The notes: generated by a model from the sequence alone, not told the origin. A stretch of 64,000 nucleotides of DNA from Paenibacillus sp. N3.4 (GCF_008017805.1 NZ_VRTT01000033.1:1-64000); one strand, 5' to 3'. Positions 26,229 to 35,696 are shown, numbered from the stretch's first letter. Translations and numbers: made by a program.

Positions 26229-26277
26229 GACATTACCCGAAAATATTACTATTCACTAGCAGATCGGAGGAGATTAA

Positions 26278-26709
26278 ATGAAAGAAAGAATAAAGGTCAA
26301 GTTGAAAGTAGACCTTACTCAATATTTGAAAGGCTTAGTGGCTGGAACAGAAGGCTTCACAATAGGTAATTATGGTATTTGGTCACGAGGGAATGATAAT
26401 TTTACTGGAGTACACTTTCCCGACGTTGGGTCATTAGATGTGCTATGGTCGTCACTTGAAATTATTGATGAAGAATACCTAGAGGAAGCAGAAAAGCGAA
26501 GAAAACAGAAACTGGAAGAATATAAGACTGCGCGAGATATCGTTAAGTATGTTGGTCCTAGAGGTGGATTTAAAGGATTACGATTTGTATACACGGACGC
26601 AAATGGGATAACAGTTAGCAATTCAATTGGATTTAAAGATGAAGCTGATAAATTAATAAAGTATTTTGAAGAGCTTAAACTGCAGATTACAGAGAAATTA
26701 ATGAAATGA
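26278..26709 (+). CDS. Cassette 4: hypothetical protein
   Basis: 143 residues, ATG 26278 with ATCGGAGGAGATTAA before it. N-terminal beta region (RIKVKLKVDLTQYLKGLVAG, GNYGIWSRGNDNFTGVHFP), a Lys/Glu-rich helix, then GLRFVYTDANGITVSNSIG. No family recognised. Flanked by R4 and R5. Confidence 0.75.
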   Translation: MKERIKVKLKVDLTQYLKGLVAGTEGFTIGNYGIWSRGNDNFTGVHFPDVGSLDVLWSSLEIIDEEYLEEAEKRRKQKLEEYKTARDIVKYVGPRGGFKGLRFVYTDANGITVSNSIGFKDEADKLIKYFEELKLQITEKLMK

Positions 26710-26745
26710 TGAATTTGTAGGTAATTCGATGAAGCGGTTAACGTC

Positions 26746-26909
26746 ATATAACACCGTGTTCCCGCTGCGGTTCCTACGGAGCCTTGGTCTGCAAGAGGGA
26801 TTTCGAGGAAGCCTAATCAGCAGACAACCCTGCACAGCCTAACCGCGTCGCGGCCAGTCGCTACGCTCCTTTAAGGCAGTGAGGGTTCGGGAACATAAGA
26901 ACGTTATAT
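26746..26909 (+). repeat. attC-like repeat R5
   Basis: Left box ATATAAC, right box GTTATAT. Complete; inner stem CACAGCCTAA/TTAAGGCAGTG varies from other copies with partial compensation. Confidence 0.85.
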
Positions 26910-26950
26910 GACATCACTAAAACCAATTAAAGAACAAAGGAAGAGATAAA

Positions 26951-27603
26951 ATGAGCGAATTTACTTCAGGACAATTATTGTTGAGATCTCATAAAGAAGC
27001 AATAAGAAAGCAATAAGAAAGCATTCCATTCCAGGTTCTTTACTTAAGGTATTAGATGAAAAGTGGGTCGCATTTTTAACCCGAGAAGATAATTACATTG
27101 ATTTTCATGAAGCGCCGGCGTTTATTTATCAATTATCAATTGATGCTCCAGTACTATATTTTTGCAATTATGGAGATCACTTTTGGGGTTATAGAATTTT
27201 TTCAGAGGGCAATGAAGTTGCTAGTTTAAGAATTTCTTATGAGTTCGACGAAGAACTTATAATGAAGATTTTTGAAGAACGTTATCCTGATAAAGATTTA
27301 TATGAACTATTTACCACCGAGTATCATAATGAAATAAAAAAATATATTGAAGAGAATGGATTACAGGAGAAAGCATTCAATGATTTATTTGATGAATGTA
27401 ATGTCACAGCTTTTAAGCTATTCAATTTAACGGATAAGCAAATCGACAAATTGACATCAATATTGAACCCAAATTATTTTAGACAGCAGGATAATATCTT
27501 TAATCTTGTTGATGAATTTAAAGAAATTGTAGGGATTGATGAAATGAGCTGGATAAGATATGAACGAGTTGAAGAAGACGAAGATTATGAAGAGAGATTT
27601 TAG
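26951..27603 (+). pseudogene. Cassette 5: hypothetical protein, frameshifted by an 11-bp tandem duplication
   Basis: ATG 26951 (AAGGAAGAGATAAA upstream) opens MSEFTSGQLLLRSHKEAIRK and then stops. The cause is a direct duplication of GCAATAAGAAA (26999-27009 and 27010-27020). Removing one copy gives one frame to 27603, about 213 residues, continuing HSIPGSLLKVLDEKWVAFL, FHEAPAFIYQLSID and an acidic C-terminus. Family unknown. Slippage at the 11-bp repeat could restore the gene. Confidence 0.7.
26999..27020 (+). repeat. 11-bp tandem duplication
   Basis: Two exact adjacent copies of GCAATAAGAAA inside cassette 5 shift the frame by 2 bases. Confidence 0.9.
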
Positions 27604-27627
27604 TATTTCAAAGATGTCAGTGACGTC

Positions 27628-27789
27628 ATATAACACCGTATCTACGCTGCGGAGCTGACGCTCCTTGGTTTGCAGGAGGGATTTCGAGGAAGCATATTCA
27701 GCAGACAACCCTGCACTGGGCAAGTCCTTTGGACCCGGCGCTATCGCGACTTAACCCAGTGAGGATTCGTAGATACAACAACGTTATAT
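27628..27789 (+). repeat. attC-like repeat R6
   Basis: Left box ATATAAC, right box GTTATAT. Inner arms GTATCTACG and CGTAGATAC are a compensated variant of the usual GTATTCACG/CGTGAATAC pair. Confidence 0.85.
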
Positions 27790-27832
27790 GAAATCACAGC
27801 TATATTAATCGAAGTATTCCACGGGGGTTATT

Positions 27833-28404
27833 ATGAAAACCATTATTTATATGGTAAGACACGGAGAATCACTTAAAACAGAAGGGAACGAGAGAACACG
27901 AGAGTTAACAGACAAGGGAGGTCAGATGCCAATTTAATAACTGAATTATTAAAAGATGAAGGAATTGATGTGTTTATTTCAAGTCCATATAGAAGGGCTA
28001 TTTTAACAATTGAGGAATCAGCTCAGTCTTCGGGCAAAGAAATATTAGTATTTGAAGATCTTAGGGAAATAGTTTTTTTAAGTGACGATAAGATTTTATC
28101 TGATGAGGAATTGTATCCATCTGTAAAGAAGATGTTTGCTGATCCGGATTTTTCGTTACCTGGAGGGGAATCTATTACGATTTGCCAGAATCGTATTCTA
28201 TCAACTTTGAAAAAAATACTAATGGAATATAAAGGGCAGAAAGTTGTAATAGGAACTCATGGGCTTGTTATGACATTGATGATGAGATACTTTGACAGCC
28301 AGTACGATTTGAATTTTTTATTAAAGACTTCAAAACCGGATATTTATAAGTTGGAGTTCGATGAAGAAGTATTAATAGACACAAAGAGATTATGGAAGAG
28401 CTGA
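27833..28404 (+). pseudogene. Cassette 6: histidine phosphatase (phosphoglycerate mutase-like), frameshifted
   Basis: ATG 27833 opens MKTIIYMVRHGESLKTEGNE with the catalytic RHGE motif. After LTDKG the frame shifts near 27922; the other frame continues SDANLITELLKDEGIDVFIS, SSPYRRAILTIEESA, LPGGESITICQNRI and the second catalytic His in VVIGTHGLVM. A single missing base explains it. The family removes phosphate from varied small molecules. Flanked by R6 and the truncated R7. Confidence 0.8.
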
Positions 28405-28436
28405 TTGGAATGTATTTCGAAGAAGGCTGTGACTTC

Positions 28437-28510
28437 ATATAACACCGTATTCACGCTGCGGGCCTAACGGCCATTGGTCACTAGAGGGAATTTCGGGGAA
28501 GTTGTTAGAT
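28437..28510 (+). repeat. attC-like repeat R7, internally deleted
   Basis: Left box ATATAAC and right box GTTAGAT remain but the copy is only 74 bp: the sequence runs to TTTCGGGGAAGT and then jumps to the right box. Despite the deletion, its boxes match R6 (right) and R8 (left). Confidence 0.75.
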
Positions 28511-28568
28511 GAAATAACCGCGATATTTACACAAACCATATTTAGGGGAATCTCGGAGGAACAAGGAC

Positions 28569-28988
28569 ATGACTTTTACAGTACGATTTGGCAGGATGAA
28601 TGATTTAGAAGATATTGCTTCTGAGGATCAGTCTGTCTTAAAAAACATTTTGAATTGGAAGCTTCAGAATCAAGAGATTCTACTTGCTGAAGAAAACAAC
28701 GAAATAATTGGATACTTGAGAATAGAGTATTTGTGGTCTAAATACCCGTATATTGGATTGATTATTGTAAGACCTGAATATAGGAAACAAGGAATAGGAA
28801 AGACCTTGCTGGAATATTTAGAAGATCACTTACGTAAACAAGGAATCAAAACATTATATAGTTCATCCCAAGTCAATGAAGCAGAACCACAGAAGTGGCA
28901 TAGACATATGGGATTTAAGGAATGTGGGATAATCAATGGAATTAATCCTGGGGATATCGGAGAAGTCTTTTTTCTAAAGAGTATATAA
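28569..28988 (+). CDS. Cassette 7: GNAT acetyltransferase
   Basis: 139 residues, ATG 28569 (CTCGGAGGAACAAGGAC). GNAT core: FTVRFGRMNDLEDI, EILLAEENNEIIGYLRIE, then motif A IGLIIVRPEYRKQGIGKTLL with the acetyl-CoA Q/R-x-x-G-x-G/A loop, and the C-terminal KWHRHMGFKECG. Substrate unknown. Single gene between R7 and R8. Confidence 0.88.
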   Translation: MTFTVRFGRMNDLEDIASEDQSVLKNILNWKLQNQEILLAEENNEIIGYLRIEYLWSKYPYIGLIIVRPEYRKQGIGKTLLEYLEDHLRKQGIKTLYSSSQVNEAEPQKWHRHMGFKECGIINGINPGDIGEVFFLKSI

Positions 28989-29027
28989 GGACATTTGTGT
29001 CGGTGATTCGATGAAGGCGACTACATC

Positions 29028-29192
29028 ATCTAACACCGCATTCCCGCATCGGGGCTTGCGCCCCTCGGTCGCCGAGACGCATTTCGAGGAAGTGATTTCA
29101 AGCGACACACCCGCACCACATAACTGCGCAAGCGCAGCCGGTCCTGACGGACCTTAATGTGAGGGGGCGTCGGGAATGCAAGAACGTTAACT
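29028..29192 (+). repeat. attC-like repeat R8
   Basis: Left box ATCTAAC, right box GTTAACT. Inner stem GTCGCC/AAGCGAC replaces the usual GTCTGCC/GGCAGAC with compensation; arms GCATTCCCG/CGGGAATGC are perfect. Confidence 0.85.
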
Positions 29193-29236
29193 GAAATAAC
29201 ACGCAATAATATCTAATAAAGAATGGAAGATATTTA

Positions 29237-29740
29237 ATGAAGATTAGTAAAAGAGTTTTTTTAATTATCACTTTTGTACTATCAATACTGACTTGTTATT
29301 TTTACGCTCAGGTTGTTGAAGAGAAATTTATGGATGATGAATTTGTAGAATCATTACATCTACCATCTGACGCTGATAGCGTTGGAATACCAATTTTAGG
29401 TGCATTCATTGTAAGTATTATTTTTTTGATAATCCATGTCATTCTTCATATACTATTATTTATTTTTAGTAGAATCTCAAAAGATCTACACATTTCATTT
29501 TCTATTTATGATGGAAGACTGAAACCAGTAATTATTTTATTACGAACAGTAGTTTTAGCATTAGCCACATGGCTAGCAAAGGACTATTATAAAAATTTCA
29601 CTAAGGTTTATATATATGAAGCATTGTTTATCTCATCACTAATATTGCTTTTAATAGGTTATATGGAGTGGATAATATTTTTTATTAACAAAGGGATAAG
29701 GACGATTAACAAAAGTGCTTTGGAAGCTGAATCAAAGTAG
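29237..29740 (+). CDS. Cassette 8: four-helix membrane protein, unknown
   Basis: 167 residues from ATG 29237 (GAATGGAAGATATTTA). Four likely membrane helices: VFLIITFVLSILTCYFYA, IPILGAFIVSIIFLII, PVIILLRTVVLALATW, and EALFISSLILLLIGYM. No family recognised; small membrane proteins are common in integron arrays. Between R8 and R9. Confidence 0.78.
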   Translation: MKISKRVFLIITFVLSILTCYFYAQVVEEKFMDDEFVESLHLPSDADSVGIPILGAFIVSIIFLIIHVILHILLFIFSRISKDLHISFSIYDGRLKPVIILLRTVVLALATWLAKDYYKNFTKVYIYEALFISSLILLLIGYMEWIIFFINKGIRTINKSALEAESK

Positions 29741-29752
29741 CCGTGTTACTTC

Positions 29753-29916
29753 AGTTAACACAGGTTTCCCGCTGCGGGGCTTATGCCCCTTTGTCTGCCC
29801 GAGGCATTTCGGGGAAGTGAATTCCAAGCAGACAACCCTGCGAGCCTAAGTCCTAACGGACCCAGTCGCTACGCTCCTTTAAGGCTCTCGGGTTCGTGAA
29901 TACAACAACGTTATCT
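29753..29916 (+). repeat. attC-like repeat R9
   Basis: Left box AGTTAAC, right box GTTATCT. The left arm 29742-29759 is complementary over 17 of 18 bases to the right arm of R8 at 29186-29203. Confidence 0.87.
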
Positions 29917-30029
29917 GCAATTACCGTAAAGAAGTATAACACCCTATACACCCATAAGTTCATTAAAGAAAGGATCTTTATAAATCACAAGAAATAATGT
30001 GACATATATCTGTATGGAGTTGAGCGCAT

Positions 30030-30299
30030 CTGAAGCATACTGCTGATTTAACATGGATAATTGGTTTAGTAGTTGGAGTAGTTGGACTTACAATAAGGGG
30101 GGTTTTACAAGGTAAACCATTAAAAAGAAGCTTCATTAATTCAATAATATTAATATTACTAGGAACACCTACATTCTGGTACATTAATGAAAATAATTTA
30201 CCAAATATGCAGGCATATATTTACATAGGGCTCTTAATGATAATTTTACTTTGCATAGATTATGGACTAGATAAATGTTTCAACAAGAAAATTGAATAA
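30030..30299 (+). CDS. Cassette 9: small membrane protein with probable CTG start
   Basis: An open frame of 89 residues between R9 and R10 begins at CTG 30030, preceded by GGAGTTGAG at normal spacing; an in-frame TGA lies just upstream and no ATG/GTG/TTG is available. Three membrane segments: WIIGLVVGVVGLTI, SFINSIILILLGTPTFWY, and IYIGLLMIILLCIDYG. Unknown family. Alternatively an ATG at 30014 with a frameshift was the original start. Confidence 0.55.
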   Translation: MKHTADLTWIIGLVVGVVGLTIRGVLQGKPLKRSFINSIILILLGTPTFWYINENNLPNMQAYIYIGLLMIILLCIDYGLDKCFNKKIE

Positions 30300-30375
30300 A
30301 AAAATTAAGGAAACACATGAAAAGATAAAATCATTAAAAATATTCTGTAAGCTAAGTCAAGAAGACGGTAACAGC

Positions 30376-30535
30376 AGATAACACCGTTTTCACGCTTCGG
30401 GTTAACGCCCTAGGTCTGCCCGAGGCATTTCGAGGATGTAGTATCAGGCAGACAACCCTGCACTGGCTAAGTCCGTTGGACCCGGCGCTACGCACCTTAA
30501 GCCAGTAAGAGTTCGTGAATACAAGAACGTTATAG
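30376..30535 (+). repeat. attC-like repeat R10
   Basis: Left box AGATAAC, right box GTTATAG. Inner stem ACTGGCTAAG/CTTAAGCCAGT. Left box matches R9 right exactly. Confidence 0.85.
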
Positions 30536-30580
30536 GAAATTGGCGCAAGACAAATAAATCATAGACAGAGGAGACCCTAA

Positions 30581-31477
30581 ATGAACACTGTCATTCGTAA
30601 TTACAGATCTGAAGATGCAAATGATATTGGGAAAATTAGTTTTCTAAACCAAGTATCTTATCAATATAACAAGGATTTTATTGCACAGAATATATTCTGT
30701 GCTGAATTAAATGGAAGAATTGTTGCATGTGGTCACTTGGAACCAACTGATTCTTGTGAATATCTTAATAAACAAGGAAGAGATGATGATTACAAACATC
30801 GATTTATAATAGATACAGATTCAGATGAGAATGAACCTTTAGAAACAGAAATATTTAATAGTATCTTGTTAAGGGCAAATGAAATTCGTCAAGAATATTC
30901 CTCCAAACAAATACAAATTAGCAAAACCTGTTCTCACGATGATCTTGAATCTATAGATTTTTTGCTATCTAATGGATTTTATCATTCTCTAAATTATTTA
31001 ATTATGAAGCGTGATTTAACGAAACCATTACCCGATTACTCACTTCATAATAAAATCGAAATTAAAAGATGGACTATGGATACAGAGTCAGACAAAGAAC
31101 TATATTTACAGGCAGAGAAAGATGCTTCCGAAGGTGAATCATGGAGTAAGGCAAAATTAAACTGGTTTAAATCGGGCCCCCAATGGGATACCTTTACAGC
31201 TTTTTATCAGGGGAAACCAATTTCAAGTTGTATGACTTGGGGAATCTCATCTGAAAGAAGCGCAACAGAACAAATATTTACCCATCCTATGTGGAGAAGA
31301 CAAGGAGTCGCTAAGAGAACAATAGTTGAAGCTCTTAGGTTTCTGCGTGACGAGAAAGATAAGAAAGAAGCAACCTTAGGAGTAGTAGGGAGTAATCAAG
31401 CGGCTATAAATTTATATAAATCGCTAGGATACAAATTAATAGATATACATTTACTGATGGTAAAGGACATTATGTAA
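30581..31477 (+). CDS. Cassette 10: tandem GNAT acetyltransferase
   Basis: 298 residues, ATG 30581 (AGACAGAGGAGACCCTAA). Two GNAT domains: a diverged N-terminal one (VIRNYRSEDANDIGKISFLN, then NGFYHSLNYLIMKRDL at its end) and a C-terminal one with TEQIFTHPMWRRQGVAKRTI (acetyl-CoA loop) and NQAAINLYKSLGYKLIDI. Two-domain GNATs acylate varied small molecules; substrate unknown. Longest cassette gene here. Confidence 0.87.
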   Translation: MNTVIRNYRSEDANDIGKISFLNQVSYQYNKDFIAQNIFCAELNGRIVACGHLEPTDSCEYLNKQGRDDDYKHRFIIDTDSDENEPLETEIFNSILLRANEIRQEYSSKQIQISKTCSHDDLESIDFLLSNGFYHSLNYLIMKRDLTKPLPDYSLHNKIEIKRWTMDTESDKELYLQAEKDASEGESWSKAKLNWFKSGPQWDTFTAFYQGKPISSCMTWGISSERSATEQIFTHPMWRRQGVAKRTIVEALRFLRDEKDKKEATLGVVGSNQAAINLYKSLGYKLIDIHLLMVKDIM

Positions 31478-31501
31478 GCAACTCGAAGAAGGCGCCAACA
31501 T

Positions 31502-31669
31502 CCTATACACCACATTCCCGCTGCGGTCGCTACGCTCCCTTGATCCACACCAAGGGATTTCGAGGAAGAAAATTTAGGTGGACACATCTGCGCACGCCTA
31601 AGTCGGCAAGCCGACCCGCCACTACGTGGCTTAAGGTGGTGGGACGTCTGGAATGCAACAACGTTACAC
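31502..31669 (+). repeat. attC-like repeat R11
   Basis: Left box CCTATAC (one A lost from CTATAAC), right box GTTACAC. Inner stem TCCAC/GTGGA is a compensated variant. Confidence 0.78.
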
Positions 31670-31898
31670 GACAGGAGAAGGAAAATAGGGTGAACAACCT
31701 GGAAAAACAGTGATAGCATTCTAATGTTACGTATGAGGAATCAGCAAGTGCATGCCACGGAAGGAAGTTCAGGGAAGCAATCGCCGATGGCACTAGAGAT
31801 AGAAGAATACCAAGAGAAACAACCATGAAGAACAGGCAGATCTGAGACCCAGATGAATGCAATCTCGGAGAAGAATGTGGGTAACTCAAAGACCCGTC
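31670..31898 (+). other. Cassette 11: no recognisable gene
   Basis: 229 bases between R11 and R12 with matching boxes (GTTACAC/GTGTAAC), so a genuine cassette unit, but no ORF with start and ribosome site. Could be a relic, or encode a promoter or small RNA. Confidence 0.55.
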
Positions 31899-32021
31899 GT
31901 GTAACAACGTTTTCCCACTGCGGGGCTTACGCCCCTTGGTCCGACCGAAGGAATACGAGGAAGATTATTCAGCCGGACACATCTACCTACGGTGGACACC
32001 GGGTACACAAGAACGTTAGGC
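31899..32021 (+). repeat. attC-like repeat R12, short form
   Basis: Left box GTGTAAC, right box GTTAGGC (the textbook integron core form). About 123 bp: the second large inner stem (GGCTAAG...) is missing. GTCCG/CGGAC stem is present. Confidence 0.78.
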
Positions 32022-32107
32022 GAAACCATCAAGCTGCAAAACTATCAAAATTCATAAACATCGTAAAAGCTAACTTAGTTGACATTTCCTTATGAGGGGG
32101 TTAATCA

Positions 32108-32670
32108 TTGAAGATAATTCTGATATTATTGTTATTTCTTACTGGGACACTACCAGAATCCCCAACGAACATAAAGATCTAACAAATTATTATTACATAA
32201 ATACTAAGTTAGGTTTCCAATTGGAATTACCAATTGATTGGATGAATTAAATTTATATTTATGAATGAGATTCACGTGTTTCATTTTTTTATAAATCAGA
32301 GGGTGGTAATGAGGATGCAGAATTGTTTGAAGTATTTCTAAGCTCACCAATACAATATAAAGTGCATGAAAAACATGTGGGTTTCTTTAAATATCTTGGG
32401 GAACGGAATGGACTAATAATCGCAAAGTTCTCTTCAACCGGAAGTCCCTATGATAATTTGAAACCATTACAAAAACAAGATTATGATTTATTTTTTAATT
32501 TATATAAAGACATTAAATTAGTTTTAGATTCATTCAAATTAACAGAAAAATGGGACATAAATCTATTCAATGAAGTAATTGAGGAGAGTAAAGGTAAAGA
32601 TGATGAATATAAGGAAGAATATGAAAGACTAATTAAAGAAGAAACTAATCAAGAACATGAAACAAAGTAA
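32108..32670 (+). pseudogene. Cassette 12: secreted protein, multiply frameshifted
   Basis: TTG 32108 with GAGGGGGTTAATCA opens a signal-peptide-like start (LKIILILLLFLTGTLPESP). The coding sense moves to other frames: TNYYYINTKLGFQLELPIDW, a stop, then HVSFFYKSEGG and finally the open C-terminal part 32323-32670 (FEVFLSSPIQYKVHEKHVGF ... NQEHETK). At least two indels. Function unknown; flanked by R12 and R13. Confidence 0.6.
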
Positions 32671-32714
32671 GACAAAGATATAAAGTGATTCGAGAGTTAT
32701 CTCAGGATGGCTTC

Positions 32715-32885
32715 GCCTAGCACCGTGTTCCCGCTACGGGGCTAACGCCCCTTGGTCTGCACGAGGAATCTCGAGGAAGATTATTCAGCAGACACACCTG
32801 CACCACCTAACTGCATCGCGGCCAGCCCTTCGGGCTTTAAGGTAGTGAGGCATCGGGAACACAAGCACGTTATGCGCAATTACCG
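32715..32885 (+). repeat. attC-like repeat R13
   Basis: Left box GCCTAGC, right box GTTATGC. Arms GTGTTCCCG/CGGGAACAC pair perfectly. Left box differs by one base from the complement of R12 right. Confidence 0.82.
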
Positions 32886-32908
32886 CTAGATATTAAAGAG
32901 GTGGTTTT

Positions 32909-33468
32909 ATGACTAAAAAAGATAAAGAAGGGTTTTAGCTAATCTTTGTGATATAGATTTATTTGAAATACAAGAAAGAGAAGTACCAGACTTTGTTATG
33001 AAATACAAAAATGAAGAAACATATTTCGGAGTTGAAGTGACTGAATATTATTACAACGAAACGAATGCGAGAATGGATAATATTCCATGCTACTCCTCTT
33101 CATTGCTAGATGGTGGCGACTTTCTGCATAAGTCAGATAGAAAGGAACTTAAAGTATCAGATATCACTTTAATTTCTAATGATGGAACCGAAAATGTTGT
33201 TAAAGCAATTGCTTCAAAGGTACCTTCAACAGATGAACATTTGGGAAGGTGGAAGGTTATCTGGGAGCATGCAAGGTATGTATATTTTTATGGATATAAT
33301 ATTCCAGTAGTTCCCTTAGAAATTCAATTAGAATCTAATATTAGAAGAAATCGTCAAGATCGTAGGGAGGCAATAATTACCGCTCTTAAGACGATAGGAT
33401 ATAACAAAAAATTATTAAATAAGGCACTTTCAAAAACTAATATTGAATACGTAAAGGCTATTCTCTAG
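32909..33468 (+). pseudogene. Cassette 13: unknown protein, frameshifted near the start
   Basis: ATG 32909 (AAAGAGGTGGTTTT) gives MTKKDKEGF and a stop; one base shift gives VLANLCDIDLFEIQEREVPD and the long open part to 33468. The segment VPDFVMKYKNEETYFGVEVT has an Asp...Glu-x-Thr spacing that recalls PD-(D/E)XK nuclease cores, but this is weak. The C-terminus is helical and basic. Between R13 and R14. Confidence 0.65.
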
Positions 33469-33492
33469 CAACTCAAGGGGATAAGGAACAGC

Positions 33493-33652
33493 AGATAACA
33501 CCGTATTCAGGCTGCGGACCTTACGACCCTTCGTCTGCCCGATGCATTTCGGAGAAGTGGAATCAGGCAGACAACCCTGCGAGGCTAAGTCTTCAACCCA
33601 GTCACTACGCTCCTTTAAGCCTCTCAGGTTCGTGAATACAACAACGTTATAT
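33493..33652 (+). repeat. attC-like repeat R14
   Basis: Left box AGATAAC, right box GTTATAT. Complete; inner stem GAGGCTAAG/TTTAAGCCTC. Its left box is the poorest match in the array to the preceding right box (5 of 7). Confidence 0.82.
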
Positions 33653-33697
33653 GAAACCGATGCAATGATAATTAAAAAATTAAAGGATGTGTTCACA

Positions 33698-34249
33698 ATG
33701 CCTCGACTTATTGGTGATCGAATTATTTTAAGAGAGTATAGCAAGGAAGATTTAAAGTTTATGAGGCAATGGTGTAATGATCCGGAAATCGTCGATAACT
33801 TATCAGATATATTCCTATTTCCGCATACTGTAAATGGAACAGAACAATATTTAAATTCAATACTTGAAGGGAAAACAGAGCAGAAGGGATTTGTAATTGC
33901 TCATAAAGATACTGAGGAATACATAGGACAAATCGATTTATTTAGAATTGATTGGAAGAATAGGTCAACTGAACTTGGAATCGTGATTGGAATTAAGGAG
34001 TACCTTGGCAATGGATATGGTACTGAAGCAATAAAAATACTACAGGATTTTGTATTTAACAGATTAAATCTAAATAGATTACAGCTAGAGGTACATGATT
34101 TTAATGAAAGAGCGTATAGATGTTATTTAAAGTGCGGATTCAAAGAAGAAGGAAGATTAAGAGAGAAGAGTTTTGTTAATGGACGTTATTCAGATACGAT
34201 TTATATGAGCATATTGAAGAGAGAATATGAAGAAATAATCAAGCAGTAG
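33698..34249 (+). CDS. Cassette 14: GNAT acetyltransferase, RimJ/RimL type
   Basis: 183 residues from ATG 33698 (TAAAGGATGTGTTCACA). Family features: MPRLIGDRIILREYSKEDL, EEYIGQIDLFRIDWKNRSTE, LGIVIGIKEYLGNGYGTEAI (acetyl-CoA loop), RLQLEVHDFNERAYRCYLKC, GRLREKSFVNGRYSDT. This group includes N-terminal protein acetylases and small-molecule resistance enzymes. An upstream extension to 33542 would run back through R14 and is rejected. Confidence 0.9.
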   Translation: MPRLIGDRIILREYSKEDLKFMRQWCNDPEIVDNLSDIFLFPHTVNGTEQYLNSILEGKTEQKGFVIAHKDTEEYIGQIDLFRIDWKNRSTELGIVIGIKEYLGNGYGTEAIKILQDFVFNRLNLNRLQLEVHDFNERAYRCYLKCGFKEEGRLREKSFVNGRYSDTIYMSILKREYEEIIKQ

Positions 34250-34281
34250 TATGTAATTCGAGGAAGGCATCGATCGGCATC

Positions 34282-34445
34282 ATATAACACCGTGTTCCTG
34301 CTGCATCGCTAACGCTCCTTGGTCTGCCCGAGGTAAATTCGAAGGAGTCGTATCAGGCAGACAACCCTGCATTGGCTAAGTCCGTCGGACCCGAGCGCAA
34401 GCGCCCTTAAGCCAATGAGGGTTCGGGAACACAACAACGTTATAT
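34282..34445 (+). repeat. attC-like repeat R15
   Basis: Left box ATATAAC, right box GTTATAT. Inner stem CATTGGCTAAG/CTTAAGCCAATG carries a compensated change from CACTGG/CCAGTG. Confidence 0.86.
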
Positions 34446-34571
34446 GCAATCGGGGCAATTTGAAAACCAGATTAAATTCAAAAACACTACCATAAATTTA
34501 CTGTAGTGGTATATTTATTTTATGAATGTTAAAACAAACTGACGATAACTTTTGGAGGCGAATATACGGAG

Positions 34572-34904
34572 ATGAACCATGAGCCTTTAATTGTTTTATC
34601 AATTTTAAGATTACGAAAAAAGCTGAAAGTTGAACCAACATTTATTGACTTAACAGACTATTTAAACACTGTACTTTACATAAATTTAGAAGAAAATTAT
34701 TTAAAAGATGTATTACAAATGCTTGAATATAATGGACATCTCAAGATTGTAAACGATAATTACAATGTCTCTTTGAGTTTACTTTTTTATTATACAGAAA
34801 TATTAGAACCAGGGGACGATAGCTTAGAGTCAATTGAATATATTGAAAGGCGTATGAAACAGTTAGAGATGAAGACTTTGAAGGAAAAGGATTTATTAAC
34901 ATAA
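34572..34904 (+). CDS. Cassette 15: hypothetical protein
   Basis: 110 residues, ATG 34572 (TTTGGAGGCGAATATACGGAG). PLIVLSILRLRKKLKVEPTF, DYLNTVLYINLEENYLKDVL, QMLEYNGHLKIVNDNYNV looks like a small winged-helix arrangement, but without a known family. A hairpin (CACTAC/GTAGTG) lies 60 bases upstream. Its downstream repeat R16 has lost its left part. Confidence 0.65.
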   Translation: MNHEPLIVLSILRLRKKLKVEPTFIDLTDYLNTVLYINLEENYLKDVLQMLEYNGHLKIVNDNYNVSLSLLFYYTEILEPGDDSLESIEYIERRMKQLEMKTLKEKDLLT

Positions 34905-34909
34905 TTAGA

Positions 34910-35018
34910 TGGCATTTCGGGAAGCGGATCAGGCAGACAACCCTGCGAGGCTAAGTCGTTGACCCAGTCGCTACGCTCCTTTAAGCCTCTCGGGGTCGTG
35001 AATACAACAACGTAATCA
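34910..35018 (+). repeat. attC-like repeat R16, left part deleted
   Basis: No left box; the copy begins near GGCATTTCGGGAAGC, directly after the cassette 15 stop. Right box is GTAATCA (GTTATCA with one change). Confidence 0.75.
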
Positions 35019-35102
35019 GAAATCATCGCAATATGTTAAACCCAATATATCAAAATCCTCATGATATAATCATTAAAACAATAAATAAGGACTGACTTAA
35101 TA

Positions 35103-35696
35103 ATGGCAAAGAGACAGAAATCAAACTCACCAAGGAAAAAGAGAATGAAGCACCCAGCTAGATTGCAGGCTGCAAAAACATGGATTAAAGAATATACTGG
35201 CAAGAATGTTGTACGAGGATATAGCAAACATTTTGGTGTTGATTTATTATGTGCTGTACGAGAACTAGAGATGATCGGAGTTGTAATAGATTCTAAGTAC
35301 AAACAACAATTAAAGACCCGATTCGAATATAACCATATAGTGAACTTAGAAAGAAAGCAAAGAAGACAAATTGAAGAAGATATCCATTCAATTGATCAAG
35401 ATTCTAATTTTTACTTAATAGCTGGTTACACCTCGAATGGATTTCCATACGGAATTACTTGTTATGATCATAAATCTGATGTATTTGGAAGAGATTTTAA
35501 ACCGACTTTTGACGCAGAGGACTATTATTATATTGCTGGTTATACAGAAGAAGGGGGAGTATTTGGAATAACATGGAGTGAATATTTGTGGTCATTGAAT
35601 GAAATGAACATGTTTATAGGACAAGAAGAAAAAGAAAATATAGATGAAGATGAAGTGAACTTTGAAAGCATGTTCGGAGAAGGCGATTACATCTGA
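35103..35696 (+). CDS. Cassette 16: hypothetical protein with an internal repeat
   Basis: 197 residues, ATG 35103. The basic N-terminus (KRQKSNSPRKKRMKHPAR) precedes a helical region; two copies of a 16-residue unit follow, YLIAGYTSNGFPYGIT and YYIAGYTEEGGVFGIT. C-terminus acidic. Family unknown. Its stop TGA (35694-35696) forms the first bases of the R17 left box TGATAAC, so the gene runs right into the recombination site. Confidence 0.78.
   Translation: MAKRQKSNSPRKKRMKHPARLQAAKTWIKEYTGKNVVRGYSKHFGVDLLCAVRELEMIGVVIDSKYKQQLKTRFEYNHIVNLERKQRRQIEEDIHSIDQDSNFYLIAGYTSNGFPYGITCYDHKSDVFGRDFKPTFDAEDYYYIAGYTEEGGVFGITWSEYLWSLNEMNMFIGQEEKENIDEDEVNFESMFGEGDYI

Noticed and set aside
33542-33697. Upstream extension of the cassette 14 GNAT
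   Set aside because: The open frame runs back through repeat R14; the ribosome site and family start support ATG 33698. The same reasoning removed early starts in cassettes 2 and 25.
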